Of a stretch of 64,000 bases of DNA, positions 44,340-56,110 are shown one piece after another. The stretch comes from Prorocentrum cordatum. Taxonomy: Eukaryota; Sar; Dinophyceae; Prorocentrales; Prorocentraceae. Made by a program: the position numbers and the translations under genes. The DNA lies in contig CAUYUJ010003547.1 in NCBI GenBank assembly GCA_963575745.1, positions 228,501-292,500 of the forward strand. Reading direction: 5' to 3'. The notes under the pieces are model-generated. The model ran no database searches. It was given only the letters and a program-made list of their open reading frames with translations, and was not told the origin of the DNA. Position 1 is the stretch's first letter; every line of letters starts with the position of its first letter.

Positions 44340-45158
44340 TAGTAGTAGTGTGAGTCGTTCGGGGCCCGCGTCGTGGTGTGAGTCGTTCGGGCTCCTCGTG
44401 GTGTGAGTCGTTCGGGTGCCTCGTCCTGGTGTGAGTCGTTCGGGCCCCTCCTTGTGGTGTGAGTCGTTCGGACTCTTCGTGGTGTGAGTCGTTCGGGCCC
44501 CTCGTCCTGGTGTGAGTCGTTCGGGCTCCTCGTGGGGCCTCTTGGGGGCCTCTTGGAGCCTCTTGGGGCCTCTTGGGGGCCTCTTGGGGGCCTCTTGGGG
44601 GCCTCTTGGGGGCCTCTTGGGGCCTCTTGGGGCCTCTTGGGGGCCTCTTGGGGGCCTCTTGGGGGCCTCTTGGGGCCGCTTGGGGGCCTCTGGGGGGTCT
44701 CTTGGAGGCCTCTTGGGAGCCTCCTGGGGGCCTCTTGGGGCCATCTTGGGGCCTCTTGCGACCTCCTCAGAAGCGCAAAGAAGAGCTACCCCCTGAGAAG
44801 GACAACGTGAGGCCCAAACCTTCGTAAAATCAATGATTTTGCTATGAAGGACGATGAGCGCTGCCCCCTCAGAAGTCCAAAATGGGGCCAACACCACAGT
44901 AAAATCAATGTTTTTGGCTTCACAGAAGAGGAGAGGGACTTATCTCCGTCCCCCCGTCGGGGCCAGAATCCTCGTGAGGGTCGTCGTTTTCTAGCCTTCC
45001 CAGGAGTCGAAATTGACCCCCCTGACGACCTGCCGGACCCCCTCTCCAGGCCCAGGGGGAGGGGGTAGGGGGAGGGGTAAACCCCTCCCCAAGGGGAAGA
45101 AGGGGGGTTGAGGACAGAGAGAGCTCGCTAAACCACTCACGCCCAAAGGGCTGGTGGG
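44340..45158 (+). repeat. Modular repeat element, copy 3
   Basis: Directly adjoins copy 2. Modules in order: A (44,350-44,530), B (44,530-44,755), C (about 44,765-44,930, first unit decayed), D (CCCCCGTCGGGGCCAGAATC, near 44,953) and E (44,995-45,158, ending GGGCTGGTGGG at 45,148-45,158). It lacks the 73-bp array. No CCCACCAGCCC start was found for this copy. Confidence 0.75.
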
Positions 45159-45159
45159 A

Positions 45160-45535
45160 TTTTGAATGTGGGCCGTACCATCCCAGCCACGCCAGTATTG
45201 ACACTCTCCCTCACCGTTGTCACATGATAGTATGCGCGCACATTCGTCTTTGCAAATCACAGGTGTTCAATCATGCTTCGCCCAAAAATCAACGCGTGCG
45301 GCGTCTTCGTGGGCATACTGGAATTCTTCAAACAGCTTAGGTTAAGACCAGAGCTCCCGAACACACATAAAACAAGCAGCGTTGTTTCAGCATGAGCTGT
45401 GGAAAAGATATATGCGCGCGGGCGCGCGCTTGCGAAGTCTGGCATCAAGTTGGATCACGCCGGCCTTTCGCGCGCGCGTCGGAACCACGAAAGCATACCA
45501 TGAGGGCCGCTCGCCCGCGTCGGCCGCGCGCGCAT
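45160..45535. other. No recognised feature
   Basis: Non-repetitive, mixed GC. Nothing supported. Confidence 0.25.
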
Positions 45536-46900
45536 GTCGAAATCTTTCCAACACCTTCATCGCCGGAACGTTGACAACATCATCGTTATCGAGCGTGGCT
45601 ACCGTCGGTGCCGTCAGTGGCCTTGCCGTCGCCATCCTTGTCATCGTCACCATCATCGCTACTATCTCCATCGTGTGCCGAGCCCGCCCGATTCACCGGC
45701 TCGCAGTGAAGTGCCCGCGCGTCAGCGCGGCTTCGAGACGCGTTGGGAAGTCCTTGGCGGTCAGCGCCACCGCGGCCGCGTCCGTGCTCTGCGCGCGAGC
45801 CTGCGCGCGTTTGGCGGCATCATCGATGCGCCAGCCAGCGCCAAGCAGTCGTCTCAATCGCCACCGCGGGTGTGTGTGTGGGGTGGTCGCGCGAGCAGTG
45901 GAGTTGACAGCTTCAGGCTCTGCAAGGATACTTAGTTGCACCACATAGAATTCGCCATATAGACATACTGTACCACGTAGCTTGAGCCATATATTTCCCT
46001 TCCTAAGAGGTCCTGGCATACGACCACCCCGTCCCCAGGAATTCGCGCCACCCCCTGAGATGTTCTCATTTACATACCATACCGCACCTAGGGGGGGCCG
46101 TGATCGGCCCATTGCCCATTCTTGTCCAATTTCACGATGCGCGCGCACCCGGCCATAAAAACTCATACGTGTCCAACAGCTCTTAGTTCTTAGCAACACA
46201 GGGGACGAAGTCGAGACGCGCGCTTTGTCGCGCTCGCATGCTGGAATAGTTCAAAGCCTTAGGTGGCGTACGGATGTCAATCGCGACGTCCCTACTAACT
46301 TAAAAACAATGGGTTTGCAATGCAGGCTTTCAAACCAAATGGGCGCGTGTTTGCGAATTCGTATTGGAAACATAGGTTTTTTTCAATCATCCAATGAGAC
46401 CACCCAGGCCTCTCGCGCGCGCGTGTCGAAATCAGTCGAGCGATTGTGCGCGCTTGCAGGGGGCGCGGTCACTGTCAAATAGTACCATGCGGGCCATTCG
46501 CCTGCGTCGGCCGCGTGCGCGTGGCGAAATCCTCTCAGGACCTTAATCACCGACGCGTGGACACCATCATCGTTATCGTCGCCACCAATATCGTTATCAT
46601 CATGTTTGCCGTTGCCGGTCGGCATCACCATGATTCCGCGCCCGTTAAGGTCACCGACTCACAGTGAGGTGCCCGCGCGCCAGCGCAGCCTGCGAGACTC
46701 GCTGGGGGCCCCCAGCGGTCAACGCCACCGCGGCCGTGCCGATCGCGCCAGATTAAATGGCCATCATGCGCGCGAGCTTGTTCGCGCTAGGCCGGCCGCA
46801 GCGCTGCGACAGCCAGCGCCGACAATTGCCGCCGCATGGGTTTTGCAATCCAAGTCGCGGGAAAGTGGGTGGGATGGTTGCGCGGGCAATGGAGTTGACG
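45536..46900 (+). repeat. Diverged direct duplication (about 45.54-45.90 and 46.51-46.87 kb)
   Basis: Both blocks share CGAAATC.TTCC/TCTCAGGACCTT, ATCACCG/ATCGCCGGAACG, CATCATCGTTATCG, a GCCGTTGCC/GCCGTCGCC stretch, GTGA.GTGCCCGCGCG.CAGCG, GCCTTGGCGGTCA.CGCCACC-type words followed by GCGGCCG, and CCGCGGGTG/GCGGGAAAGTG. Offset is about 970 bp. The Ser/Val-rich frames over ATCATCGTTATC words are not called genes. Confidence 0.5.
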
Positions 46901-46914
46901 ACGTCAAATTCGGC

Positions 46915-47125
46915 AGGGTGAATTGTACCATATGGGTTGCTCCACGCAGGTTGCACCACAAAAAGTTGCACTGGTCGGGTTGTAACACAGTGGTTGTACT
47001 TCGTAGATTGCACCACGCATATTGCAGATCATGGGTTTGCACACCATATATGGGACAATTTATAGTGCACCACACTGATAGCACCACAGATCACACCACG
47101 CGGCACACTGCACAGTGCGCGCCAT
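46915..47125 (+). repeat. TTGCACCACGTAGA-type short tandem repeat (site 3)
   Basis: At least ten variants of TTGCACCAC / TTGTACTTCGTAGA / ATTGCACCACGCAT about 15-20 bp apart. The smaller site 2 lies at 45,935-45,990 (TTGCACCACATAGAATTC, TACTGTACCACGTAG). Confidence 0.65.
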
Positions 47126-47559
47126 ACGTTGCACATCACATACTGCTATAAATACATAGTTTGGGGTCCACGATGGCGTCCTTCTCCTATAAGCCGCTTC
47201 CATTCCCCAGTTTCCGCCCACGTCTTGTCGAAGGTGTCGCATTTCTCTGTGCTTTTCTCCTTCGTACCTTGTCTGTCGCTCTGCTGTTCCTCGCCCGTTC
47301 CACACCACATCACCCACACCTTCTGTCGCCCGCTTCCCATATGTCATAGTTCCCCTTTCCATCCCCGCCTCGTTTCGCCTCCCCGCCTTCTCTCCCCCCT
47401 TTCTGCTTGTTCGTTTTACGATCCTCATACTGTTGTGTTTTTCTCTGTTTCCCCCTTGTTCTCCACCCTAGAAGCCATCCCACCGATAACCTTGAATATT
47501 GGATTCACGGGTGTTGATTGGCATGTTTGCATAAGGAATGATAGATATTTGTGGCGAGG

Positions 47560-47680
47560 ATAGGGGGGAGAAGGACGAGGAGGATGGAGAGGATGATGTT
47601 GATGGGGAAGAGGAGGAGGAGGAAAGGAAGAGGAGGAGGAGAGGAGGAGGAGGAGGAGGCGGAAGGGGAGACCCGAATCC
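47560..47680 (+). repeat. GA-rich (GAGGAGGAG) tract
   Basis: Purine-rich triplet tract of about 120 bp. Confidence 0.8.
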
Positions 47681-47699
47681 TCGGGGCGACGCCCTCGTG

Positions 47700-50600
47700 G
47701 GCTCCCTTTGATATGTTTTTTTGGACGCCTTGCGGCCATCTTGAGGCGCACAATGTAGAGGCTTTCCAGAATTTGACAAATCATACCACCACTTGAAACC
47801 ATCCTGCCATTGATGGCGTTGCCTAGAATACGCAGCCAGTTAATACATTGGCTCATCCTCAGGCAAGTTGGCCGCACCATCCCGAGTGCAACAGCCCGAC
47901 GCGGTCAAACGTGACATGCCATCAGACGTGGCAGGCGGGGGGGTTGCACAGTGGCGAGTCGGCGTGCAAACAGCACCCAGCTCAGCCGATGGCGCGGGCG
48001 AAGCCCGAAGGCATGCAGGGGGAGGACCGAGACGCGCGAGCGGAGGAGGTGGCGGACAGGTGCGATGGGGTCTCGAGGGGGAGGGCCAGCCGACAAAGTC
48101 CCGCCAGAGCCTGGCGAAGACCAAGGGGGCACAAGAAAGAGCAGGGACTGGTGGCGGCAACCAGCCCGCAGCCAGCAACGACACGCCCAGCAGGCGAGAG
48201 AGTGCGAGGCAGTGTTGCAACCTGGCACCCGCCTTGCACCCAGGCGAGCATGGTCCCTGGAAGTGCATCGCTTGGTCGACCAAGCCGACAGCGCCGTGCC
48301 GCCAAAGAGTACAACGACAAGGGGCCCAGGCCTTGTGGGAATCCCCTGGCAGGGTCAGGCGTGTGAGCAGGATTGCAAAGCGCCATGCCAACGCCCTGTA
48401 TAGGCGTGGTGGGAGAGAGAAAAGCTTGTTGACACGGAGCGTCCAGGCGGGCCGCGTGAGCAAAGCGGGTCGATTCCTTGGCCTGGAGAGTTTGCTTGTT
48501 TCTCTTCGGTGAAGTTTTTTTTGTTTGTTATTGGGGTGGGGCGGTTCCCCCGCAGGCATGCTTCGGTGTTGACAGGCATGCTTTGGTGTTCACGAGCATG
48601 CGGTGGCGCTTCAGGCCCGACCTCTCCCCCACTTCCTCCCCCCCGTAACTCTTCGGCTGCACGTAAGGAGTGTCCCTAGACTCGAATGACCTTTGGTGAT
48701 AGGATTTTGGGGCGCCCGAGGGTGCCCATTAGCGCCGGCGGGACGCGCCTCGAAAGATCATTAGCGCCGGCGGGTAACCGCGGAGTCCTGACAATTCGAG
48801 TCGACCGCCCCGAATGGCACCCCGAAGGCGCTGCGAACGCAAACGCTGCCGGGGGCCATCACGATGTGGTTTGGCACTGAGTGGCCGCGTCGCGATGATG
48901 TCTGATCAGGTCCGACGTCATCGCCAAAACCGCCCCCCCTGGTGGGCCAGAATGTGTTGGAATATTGCTGGTTCGGACAGATATCTAAATATTCAAAGGC
49001 ATTCAGGTCGGACGATTTGGAATTTGGGTTGGGCTTGGGATCGTTCTTGGGGCGGAAAACGCGCCGCCTGGTCGACAGGCCCCCCCCTCGAGAAACCAAC
49101 GCGCGCTCTAGGATGCCCCGCGTATACGTTGCGGTCCAAGGGCGACTCACTCCGTCGCACTCGCACCCGTGGCCGCTGGTACACATTGGTTTACTGGGCG
49201 GCGCCTATGTGCGTCTGCAGGTGAATGCTGAGCATTTTGTTCAGTGCATGTGCACCTGCACGCTTGTTGTGCAATTAGCTTTGTGTCGCCTGCCCCGGAC
49301 ATCGCCTCTCGCCGCTGGGCCAGACCGTCGTCGCGCGGCCGCCGACCACAAAAAACTATATGTTGCGGTCGATTGCGAGGGCCCATGCGCGCTCAGATGC
49401 CAGCGCAACCCCAAGCTGCGGGCGCCGACGCGAGGTCGAGCTCAACCCCAAAGGCCCAAAGGTCACTCCTACGAAGGGTCACTCGCACGTGTAGCCGATC
49501 AACGGACGTTACGGGGGGGAATAAAAACAATCTCGTGGCGACTGCCGACCGCAGCCGCCGACGCTCTGGACGCATTGGCACGAGCGGACCCGGTGGGAGA
49601 CGTTAGGACGTAGAAGGAGAAGGTCGGGGCGACCGTTGCGGGTGGTTCACACGACCAATCTTGGCCCCCAATTGTGTACCCATTGGAGCGGCGGAAGGCC
49701 TGCGGGGATCGGCTTGAGGCTGGCGGGGTTAGGGCCCACTGAGTACACACATTGTGTTTTCACTGGCTTGCCTTCTCGGGTGCCTCACTCAGTAGGAGGC
49801 TCTGGCCAGCCTGGAGGTATCTTGGGATCAGCCTGAGGCCCCTGGGGGCTCTCCTGCAGGCCATCTTATGCCAACCACGTGGCATATAATATGCCATCGC
49901 GAATGATAGCTATCTTGGTATGTACTCAGCCATCCGAGGGCCATCAAGTGTCATCGAGGCCAAATCAGTCTTCTGATGGATGATCTCGGGAGTGGGGTGG
50001 GATTGGAACTTCACCGCGTTCGCCCCCCCGCCTCGAACGGGAGTTTGACTTCTGGGGGAGAAGCAAGGGAAGGGGAGCATCCAAATGTACCACGCGTTTT
50101 GCGACCCCAAGAACGCGGAGTCGGTGGATAAGGGTCGACATGGTATCATTTGACCGCTGCGCCGAGTCAACCAGCAATTGCTTCGCATTGGCCAGTCAGA
50201 GCCCAAGCTTGACGCAGTCCCCCTCTATGTGCCCTCACCTCTCTCCCCTTCACCCCTTTCCCGGAAATCACCCCGCACCCCTCCATGGTCCTTCCTTGCC
50301 CGTCCCGCGTCTTCCGTCTCGTCGAGCCCTCCGTAGGATGGGCTCGCCCAACCAGTACGCGGAGAAGTTGTTGCAGTCTCTCATTGGTGGGGGGCATGTA
50401 GACAGGGTAGATTTGCATTCTCCAGACGGTACCCATATCCGCTGCTTCGGAGTCGTGCCCTGGGACCTCGAGGAGTGTGGATACAACAGCCCCCGCAGTT
50501 GCGGATAAGAGTGAGAGGGCGGGGAGTGTGGGCAGTCTGCGTGATTCGGGAGCAAATTTGAAAAACAAACTCAACAATTAGAACACCTAATGAGAAAACC

Positions 50601-52500
50601 GATGTTTTACATGACACAAAAAGCCCAGCGCAGGCGCAGATGTTTCGTCAAAGCAGTGCGGGCGGGTCGCTGGTGGGTCGCGGAAGGGTCCCGTGTAGTC
50701 GCCGGCGGGTCGTGGGGCGGGTTGTGGGTGATGACAACCAGAACGATAATATCGGCAATCCACACCGCGGACCCACGCTACTCAACGTACCCAGGGACCA
50801 TATAAAAGCCGCACGGCCACGTCGCTCTGATAAGTATGTGCCCTCACTGGAGGGCTGGAAAACATCCACGTCCACACCCCAGGGACATGAGGTGCGATTC
50901 CAGTGGTTGCGAAGTTGGATGCATCCTGGCGGTACAGGACGGCTCGTGGAGGGCGAGGGTCGCCTACTACGAACCAGCTGTCATGCTCCACTGGGTCTGC
51001 AGGTCCAGAATTTGAAGTTTCCGGGTCCGAGATATGATAGCAACCAGGCTAACCGCCTTGCCTCAGGCTCGAATTATGGATCACAGAGGTTATGTTATCA
51101 GTCTGGCGTCTCGGCATTCGAGTTTTCGGCCTCAGTTTTTCGAGCGTAGTGATCCTCTGGGCGTGTGCTCCTTTTCTTCGTGTGCGCAGCAGGATTTACA
51201 CACGCGTGTGGATGTACAGACGCGTGCGTGCACCACTTCACGTGCGTATTCACAAGCACGTGCGCAGACGCATCTGCATCCTCATGTGTGCGGCGCACAC
51301 GATGCAAGGGCAGGTGCGTGGACGTGCTTCCGTGAGTAAGCGCGCAGCATATGGTGTTGCCAAGCTCGGCAAGGCTTCTTTCTCACGCTCTTCCGCGGCG
51401 TCTTGCCTGATCTGCGCGTGCGCCTGGGCGTTGCGTCCAGCGTGCGGGTGCGCGCGACCACTCCCTACTCTCCTTCCTTCTCCGCCCACTCCCCCTCTTC
51501 ATTCCACCCCCCCTCCTCGTCCTCGCGCCCTTCCTCTCGTCCGCCCCCCCTCTGCCGCCGGGGAGGAAGGGGCGGGAGGCTCCCTTCCCCAGCGGAGCTC
51601 GTACGTCCGCGTGGAGCCCCTGCCCCGCGCGCGCCTGGAGGCAGGGCGAGGCTGAGACGAGGAGGCCTCAGACGTCGACGGTGCGCATCTTCAATCCTAG
51701 CATTTTCAATTCGGCCTCCTGGGCCCGTTTCTGGGCCCTAGGCTATCAACAGCAGACGCTGGGCGAACAAACAGCCAGGGGAAGGGGTCGGGTCCGCGGG
51801 GGCCGAGCTGGAAAAACGCGTCGTCGGACGTCCGGGGGTGGTTATCGACCCGCCGGGAGAGAAGGCTCTGGGGTCAGTGCCCCAGACGCGTCGCCCGTGG
51901 CGGAGGGCCGGGCCTGAGGCCAGGTTCGGGCCTGCTTGGCGTCGTCGTCGTCGTCGTCGTTGAGATTGTTTGATCGCCACCTCCAGGATCCTTCCCAGCG
52001 GCAGACGGTGATGTTCTGAATTCTTTCCCCTGGTGTTTTTCTTTTGATCGCCATCCTGCAGCCGATTACCTGCGCGGAGCCCCTCGCAAGGAGCTCACCA
52101 GCGTGATAGTGATGGCCCTCCTCGTCTTCGAGAAGGCGGAGGTGCCCTACGACTGCGACTTCGTGGTGCTGGTTCGCCTCCTACCCCCCTTTTCGGCCGC
52201 GCTGCTGGCCCTCTGCCCCTCCGCTGGGCTAGAAAACGAGGAGGGAAGGAGGGAGGGAGGGACAGAGGAGGAGAAAGGACGGAGGATCGACAAGAACCGA
52301 ATGAGGTCCGCGGGAGACGGTTCCTGAGCGTGTTCTTTTCCGTTTTCGGGCTCCCGAGGCCCTCCCCGGGCCCCAGGGCCGTCAAAGAACGACTCAGGAT
52401 GGAAAGTTGGCCCTGGGGAAAGCCCCCGAGGTTCCCGTTTCCATCGGGGGAAGGGGGAGGGGGTGGGAGTGAGGGAGTTACGGAGTTAAGGATATTGCGG
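47700..52500. other. 4.8 kb without a recognised gene
   Basis: Mostly unique, mixed composition. Small items only: a 15-bp direct repeat ATTAGCGCCGGCGGG at about 48,728 and 48,760; GCATGCTTCGGTGTTGACAG / GCATGCTTTGGTGTTCACGA near 48,557-48,595; a (GTC)n run near 51,940-51,962; pyrimidine-rich 51,460-51,560. Frames of up to 240 codons on either strand (for example 47,840-48,559 -) show no domain and overlap equally long antisense frames. Confidence 0.3.
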
Positions 52501-52509
52501 CTTTGTGGG

Positions 52510-52842
52510 TTACGAGCAGGGCTCACATCGATCTTGCCGCACGTTTGGCCTGATCAGCTTCACTGTAAATTTTACGCCACACTCCAGACCAATATTCATG
52601 TTGGAATAGTTACGATGTCCCTCGGCTCTGCCAGGGCACACTTTCCTGAGCTTGGCCAACTGTTGGGCCGGGAAGTTTCCACATGTGCCAGAGCCAAATC
52701 CCCAGCCCACGCCTGCTAAGTTATGAATGGCATCGGTATTCATGCGACCACCTAAATTGGAACAACAAATCAAAGGCGGGGGTCTTTGTCCCATCACATA
52801 ACTTGTCCTTAAAATTGACCAGCTCAATGTGTTGGCTCGCAA
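52510..52842 (-). CDS. Possible small Cys/Gly-containing ORF, unknown
   Basis: A - strand frame from ATG 52,840-52,842 reads about 110 natural-looking residues in a locally lower-GC region. Examples are NTDAIHNLAGVGWGFGSGTC followed by GNFPAQQLAKLR, and NIGLECGVKFTVKLIRPNV. Several Cys are spaced through it. The opposite strand reads less naturally. No family, signal peptide or membrane segment is recognised. It may be an exon or a retroelement piece. Confidence 0.25.
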   Translation of the reverse strand: MRANTLSWSILRTSYVMGQRPPPLICCSNLGGRMNTDAIHNLAGVGWGFGSGTCGNFPAQQLAKLRKVCPGRAEGHRNYSNMNIGLECGVKFTVKLIRPNVRQDRCEPCS

Positions 52843-53064
52843 ACGGCTAGCGCACGAAATATAATTATGATTTTCAGGTTAGGGCTCTGCTGCAAGACAT
52901 AGAACAAGGAAACAAGCTGAATAAGAGGTGGGGGATGATGATTTAGCTGTGTGTGATTTGTAATAGGTTACCGACTACTTGCATAACTTCTTTCAAGGCA
53001 GAGTCTCTAATACCGAAGGTCTTTTCGACAAGTTGCCTGTGTAATAATGTTTGAAACAATTACC

Positions 53065-54075
53065 TTGGCGAAGGACCCAACCATGTGCAGTTGTGGGTAC
53101 CGCAGTTGTGAATATCTTCTTCAGTGAAGCTCCCTATGGGGCCAGGAAGCGCTGTACTGGGTGTGCGGGACGCATGCGGGCGGTCCCACTGAGGACTTCG
53201 GTGGGGCTCCATATGGGGCCACGAAATATTGTACTGGGTGGGTGAAGAAATGTCAATGTGTGTGTATGTGTGTGTGTGTGACGCATGCGGGCGGTCCTAC
53301 TGGGGGCTTCGGTGGAGCTCCCCATAGGGCCACGAAGCGCTGTACTGGGTGGGTGAAACAACTGCCAAAGTGGGTTTTCGGGACGCATGCGGGCGGTCCC
53401 ACTGGGGGCTTCGGTGGAGCTCCCTGTGGGGCCACGGAACGCTGTACTGGGCGGGTGAACATGCCAACTTAGGTGTGTGAGACGTATGCGGGCGGTCCCT
53501 CTGGGGGGCTTCGGTGGAGCTCCCTATGGGGCCACGAAGCGCTGTACTGGGTGGGTGGAAAAATGCGAAATCGGGCGTGTGGAGCGCATGCGGGCGGTCC
53601 CACTGGGGGCTTCGGTGGAGCTCCCTGTGGGGCCACGGAGCGCTGTACTGGGTGGGTGAAAGTGCCGAGTCGGGTTCTCGGGACGCAAGCTGACGGTGGC
53701 ATCGGGTGGGTGCACATGCACAATTGTGGTTCGGGGCGCATGCGGACGGTTCCACTGGGGGATTTGATGGAGTTCCTTATGTGGCCACGAAACATTGTAG
53801 TGGGTGGGTGAAAAATGCCAACAAAGACTTGTCGGGACCCATGCGGACGGTCCCACTGGGGCCTTGGGCGGAGCTCCTTATGGGGCCACGACGCGCTTTA
53901 CTGTGTGGGCGAAAATGCAAAATCTGGTTTTCTGGACTCATGCTGAGGGTTTCTGTAGCTCCCACTGGGGCCACGAAGCGCTGTACTGCGTGGGCACAAC
54001 TCCCAAATCTGGTATTCGGGACGCATGCGGACGGTCCCACTGGGACCTTCGGTGGGGCTCCCTAACCCTGTACCG
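53065..54075 (+). repeat. S repeat array (left part of a split copy)
   Basis: The left end is CTTGGCGAAGGACCCAACCA (53,065 on) with TACCGCAGTTGTGAATATC, as at 8,895. Units are about 76-112 bp, mostly ~101 (anchors GGTGGAGCTCCC near 53,126, 53,202, 53,314, 53,415, 53,515, 53,617 and then less regular). They carry GGGGCCACGAAGCGCTGTAC, TGGGTGGGTGAA and GACGCATGCGGGCGGTCCCA. No right end is seen before 54,080. Confidence 0.8.
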
Positions 54076-54184
54076 CTGATAAAAAAGGACCCCCCTTAAC
54101 ACGCTAGAGTTGATTATCCACGGCCAATAAGAGTTTGGTCAGGGGCACGGGGCGCGGAGGCCGAACTTGTTTATCATTGTGGAA

Positions 54185-54370
54185 AGTTCACCATCGAGGT
54201 GAACTTTTTGTTATGTTGAGATAGCAACATCAAGCGAAGCGAAGGCGTTTTCGATGATGTCTCAAGCGAAGCCAGCAATTTTTGGAGGCAGCCTCAAGCG
54301 AAACGATCAATGTTTCAAGGATGTCTCAAGCGGAACCAAGAATTCTTCGAGGATGTCTCAAGCGAAGCGA
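54185..54370 (+). repeat. GATGTCTCAAGCGAAGC tandem repeat
   Basis: TCAAGCGAAGC recurs about 40-48 bp apart near 54,230, 54,262, 54,292, 54,326 and 54,360, each preceded by GATGTC or GGCAGCC and followed by AGCAATTTT/GAATTCTT-like sequence. Confidence 0.65.
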
Positions 54371-54379
54371 GAGACTTGT

Positions 54380-54439
54380 CGCTGAGAGACTTCCTCCTCC
54401 TCCTCCTCCTCTTCCTCCCTCGCTTTCTTTTTGTTGTTT

Positions 54440-54472
<33 letters not shown>

Positions 54473-54481
54473 TTGTCTCTG

Positions 54482-54516
<35 letters not shown>

Positions 54517-55048
54517 GTCTTTCTCCTTCTCCCCCTGGCCCCCCTGAACTTTTTGTTGTTTTATCGCTGTGGTGTACTATCCACGGAAACCGAGGCACAT
54601 GAGGCACCCTACACAAGCAGATCAACATCTTAATTTCCATTGTTCGTTTATAAATTGATTTTAATAGGTTTGGAACTTTGGCTTTTCTCCTCCTCCTCCT
54701 CCTCCTTTCTCTCTCCTTCTGTCTGTCTATATTTCTCTACTTCCCTCTCTCTCTGTCGAACTATATGTATATTTCTGTATATGTCTCTATCTGTCTTCCT
54801 CCTTCTCCCCCTGGCATCCTGAACTCTTTTATCGCTGTGGTTTACTATCCACGAACACCGAGGCACGTGATCTACCCTACACGAGCAGATGAACATCTTA
54901 ATTTCCATTGTTCGTTTACACATTAGATTTAATAGGTTTGGGGTGTCCTCCTCCTCCTCCTCCTCCTCCTCCTCCTCCTCCTCCTCCTCCTCCTCTCTCC
55001 TTCTGTCTGTATATATTGATTTACTTGTTGTTTCTCTCTCTCTCTCTC

Positions 55049-55089
<41 letters not shown>

Positions 55090-55145
55090 AACTATATGTA
55101 TCTTTCTGTCTCTGTCTCTCTCTCTCTCTGTCTTCCTCCTTCTCC
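54380..55145 (+). repeat. CT-rich block with a 268-bp tandem duplication
   Basis: (TCC)n and (CT)n microsatellites alternate with a non-simple block: ATCGCTGTGGTGTACTATCC, ACGAGCAGAT.AACATCTTAA, TTTCCATTGTTCGTTTA and TTTAATAGGTTTGG. ATCGCTGTGG lies at 54,563 and 54,831, 268 bp apart. A fragment, TTATCCCTGTGGCATTA, appears again near 55,394. Ser/Leu-rich + frames and Arg/Glu-rich - frames are artefacts. Confidence 0.8.
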
Positions 55146-55146
55146 C

Positions 55147-55315
55147 CCAGGCATCCTGGACCTCGATCCTCGGGCCTCGATCTTCGACCCTCGGACCTCT
55201 ATCCTCGATCCTCGGACCTCGCCGCCGTCGATCCTCGGACCTCGATCCTCGACTTCGGGATCTCGATCCTCGATCCTCGGACTTCGATCCTCGATCCTCG
55301 GCTTTCGGTCCTCTT
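55147..55315 (+). repeat. CCTCGATCCTCGGA minisatellite
   Basis: About a dozen variants of CCTCGATCCTCGGA / CTTCGACCCTCGGA, 11-21 bp apart. Confidence 0.8.
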
Positions 55316-55419
55316 AACATCATCTCTTTCTCCTCCCACATGCTGGCCTCCGGTAGGCAACATTTATAATCCCCCCGCAACCCCGAACTTTCTTATCCCT
55401 GTGGCATTAATCTCGGCGG

Positions 55420-56110
55420 CACAGGGGCTACGAAGCGCTGCACTGGGTGTGCAGGACGCACGCGGGCGGTCCCACTGAGACCTTCTGTGGGGCCCCCTAT
55501 GGGGCCGCGAAGCGCTGTACTGGGCGTGTGGGGCGCATGCGGGCCCCGTGGGCGGTCCCATTCGGACTTTCGGTGGGGCTCCTTGTGGGGCCACGAAACG
55601 CTGTAGTGGGCGTGCGGGACGCATGCGGGCGGTCCCAGTGGGACCTCCGGTGGGGCTCCCTATGGGGCCACGAAACGTTGTACTGGGTGTGCAGGACGCA
55701 TGCGGGCGGTCCCACTGGGACCTTCTGTGAGGCCCCCTACGGGGCCTCGAAATGCTGTACCGGGTGTGCGGGGCGCATGCGGGCGGTCCCACTGGGACTT
55801 TCGGTAGGGCTCCTATGGGGCCACGAAACGTTGTAGTGGGTGTGCGGGACGCATGCGGGCGGTCCGATACGCTGTATTGGGTGTGCGGGACGCTTGAAGC
55901 GGTCCCACTGGGACCTTCGGTGGGGATCCCTATGGGGCCACGAAGCGCTGTACTGGGTGTGCGAAGCGGGTGATGCTGATGATGATGATGAGGAGGATGT
56001 TGATGCTGATGTTGATGATGATGGGAGGAGGGAGGAGGGTGAGGAGGAGGAGGGCAAAGAGGAGAAGAGGAGAACACGGGGCACCGCCTGTTCAAAACGA
56101 GGACCCAACA
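55420..56110 (+). repeat. S repeat array (right part of a split copy)
   Basis: Six units about 70-115 bp apart carry GGGGCCACGAAACG.TGTA, GGTGTGCGGGACGCATGCGG, GCGGTCCCACTGGGACCTTC and GGTGGGGCTCC. They are followed by a GAT/GAG tract (55,970-56,075) and TGTTCAAAACGAGGACCCA (56,089-56,107), the same right end as at 25,695-25,715. Confidence 0.8.

Noticed and set aside
47840-48559. 239-codon - frame and antisense 214-codon + frame
   Set aside because: Both are open over the same GC-rich DNA with no motif. I could not choose one, so neither is called.
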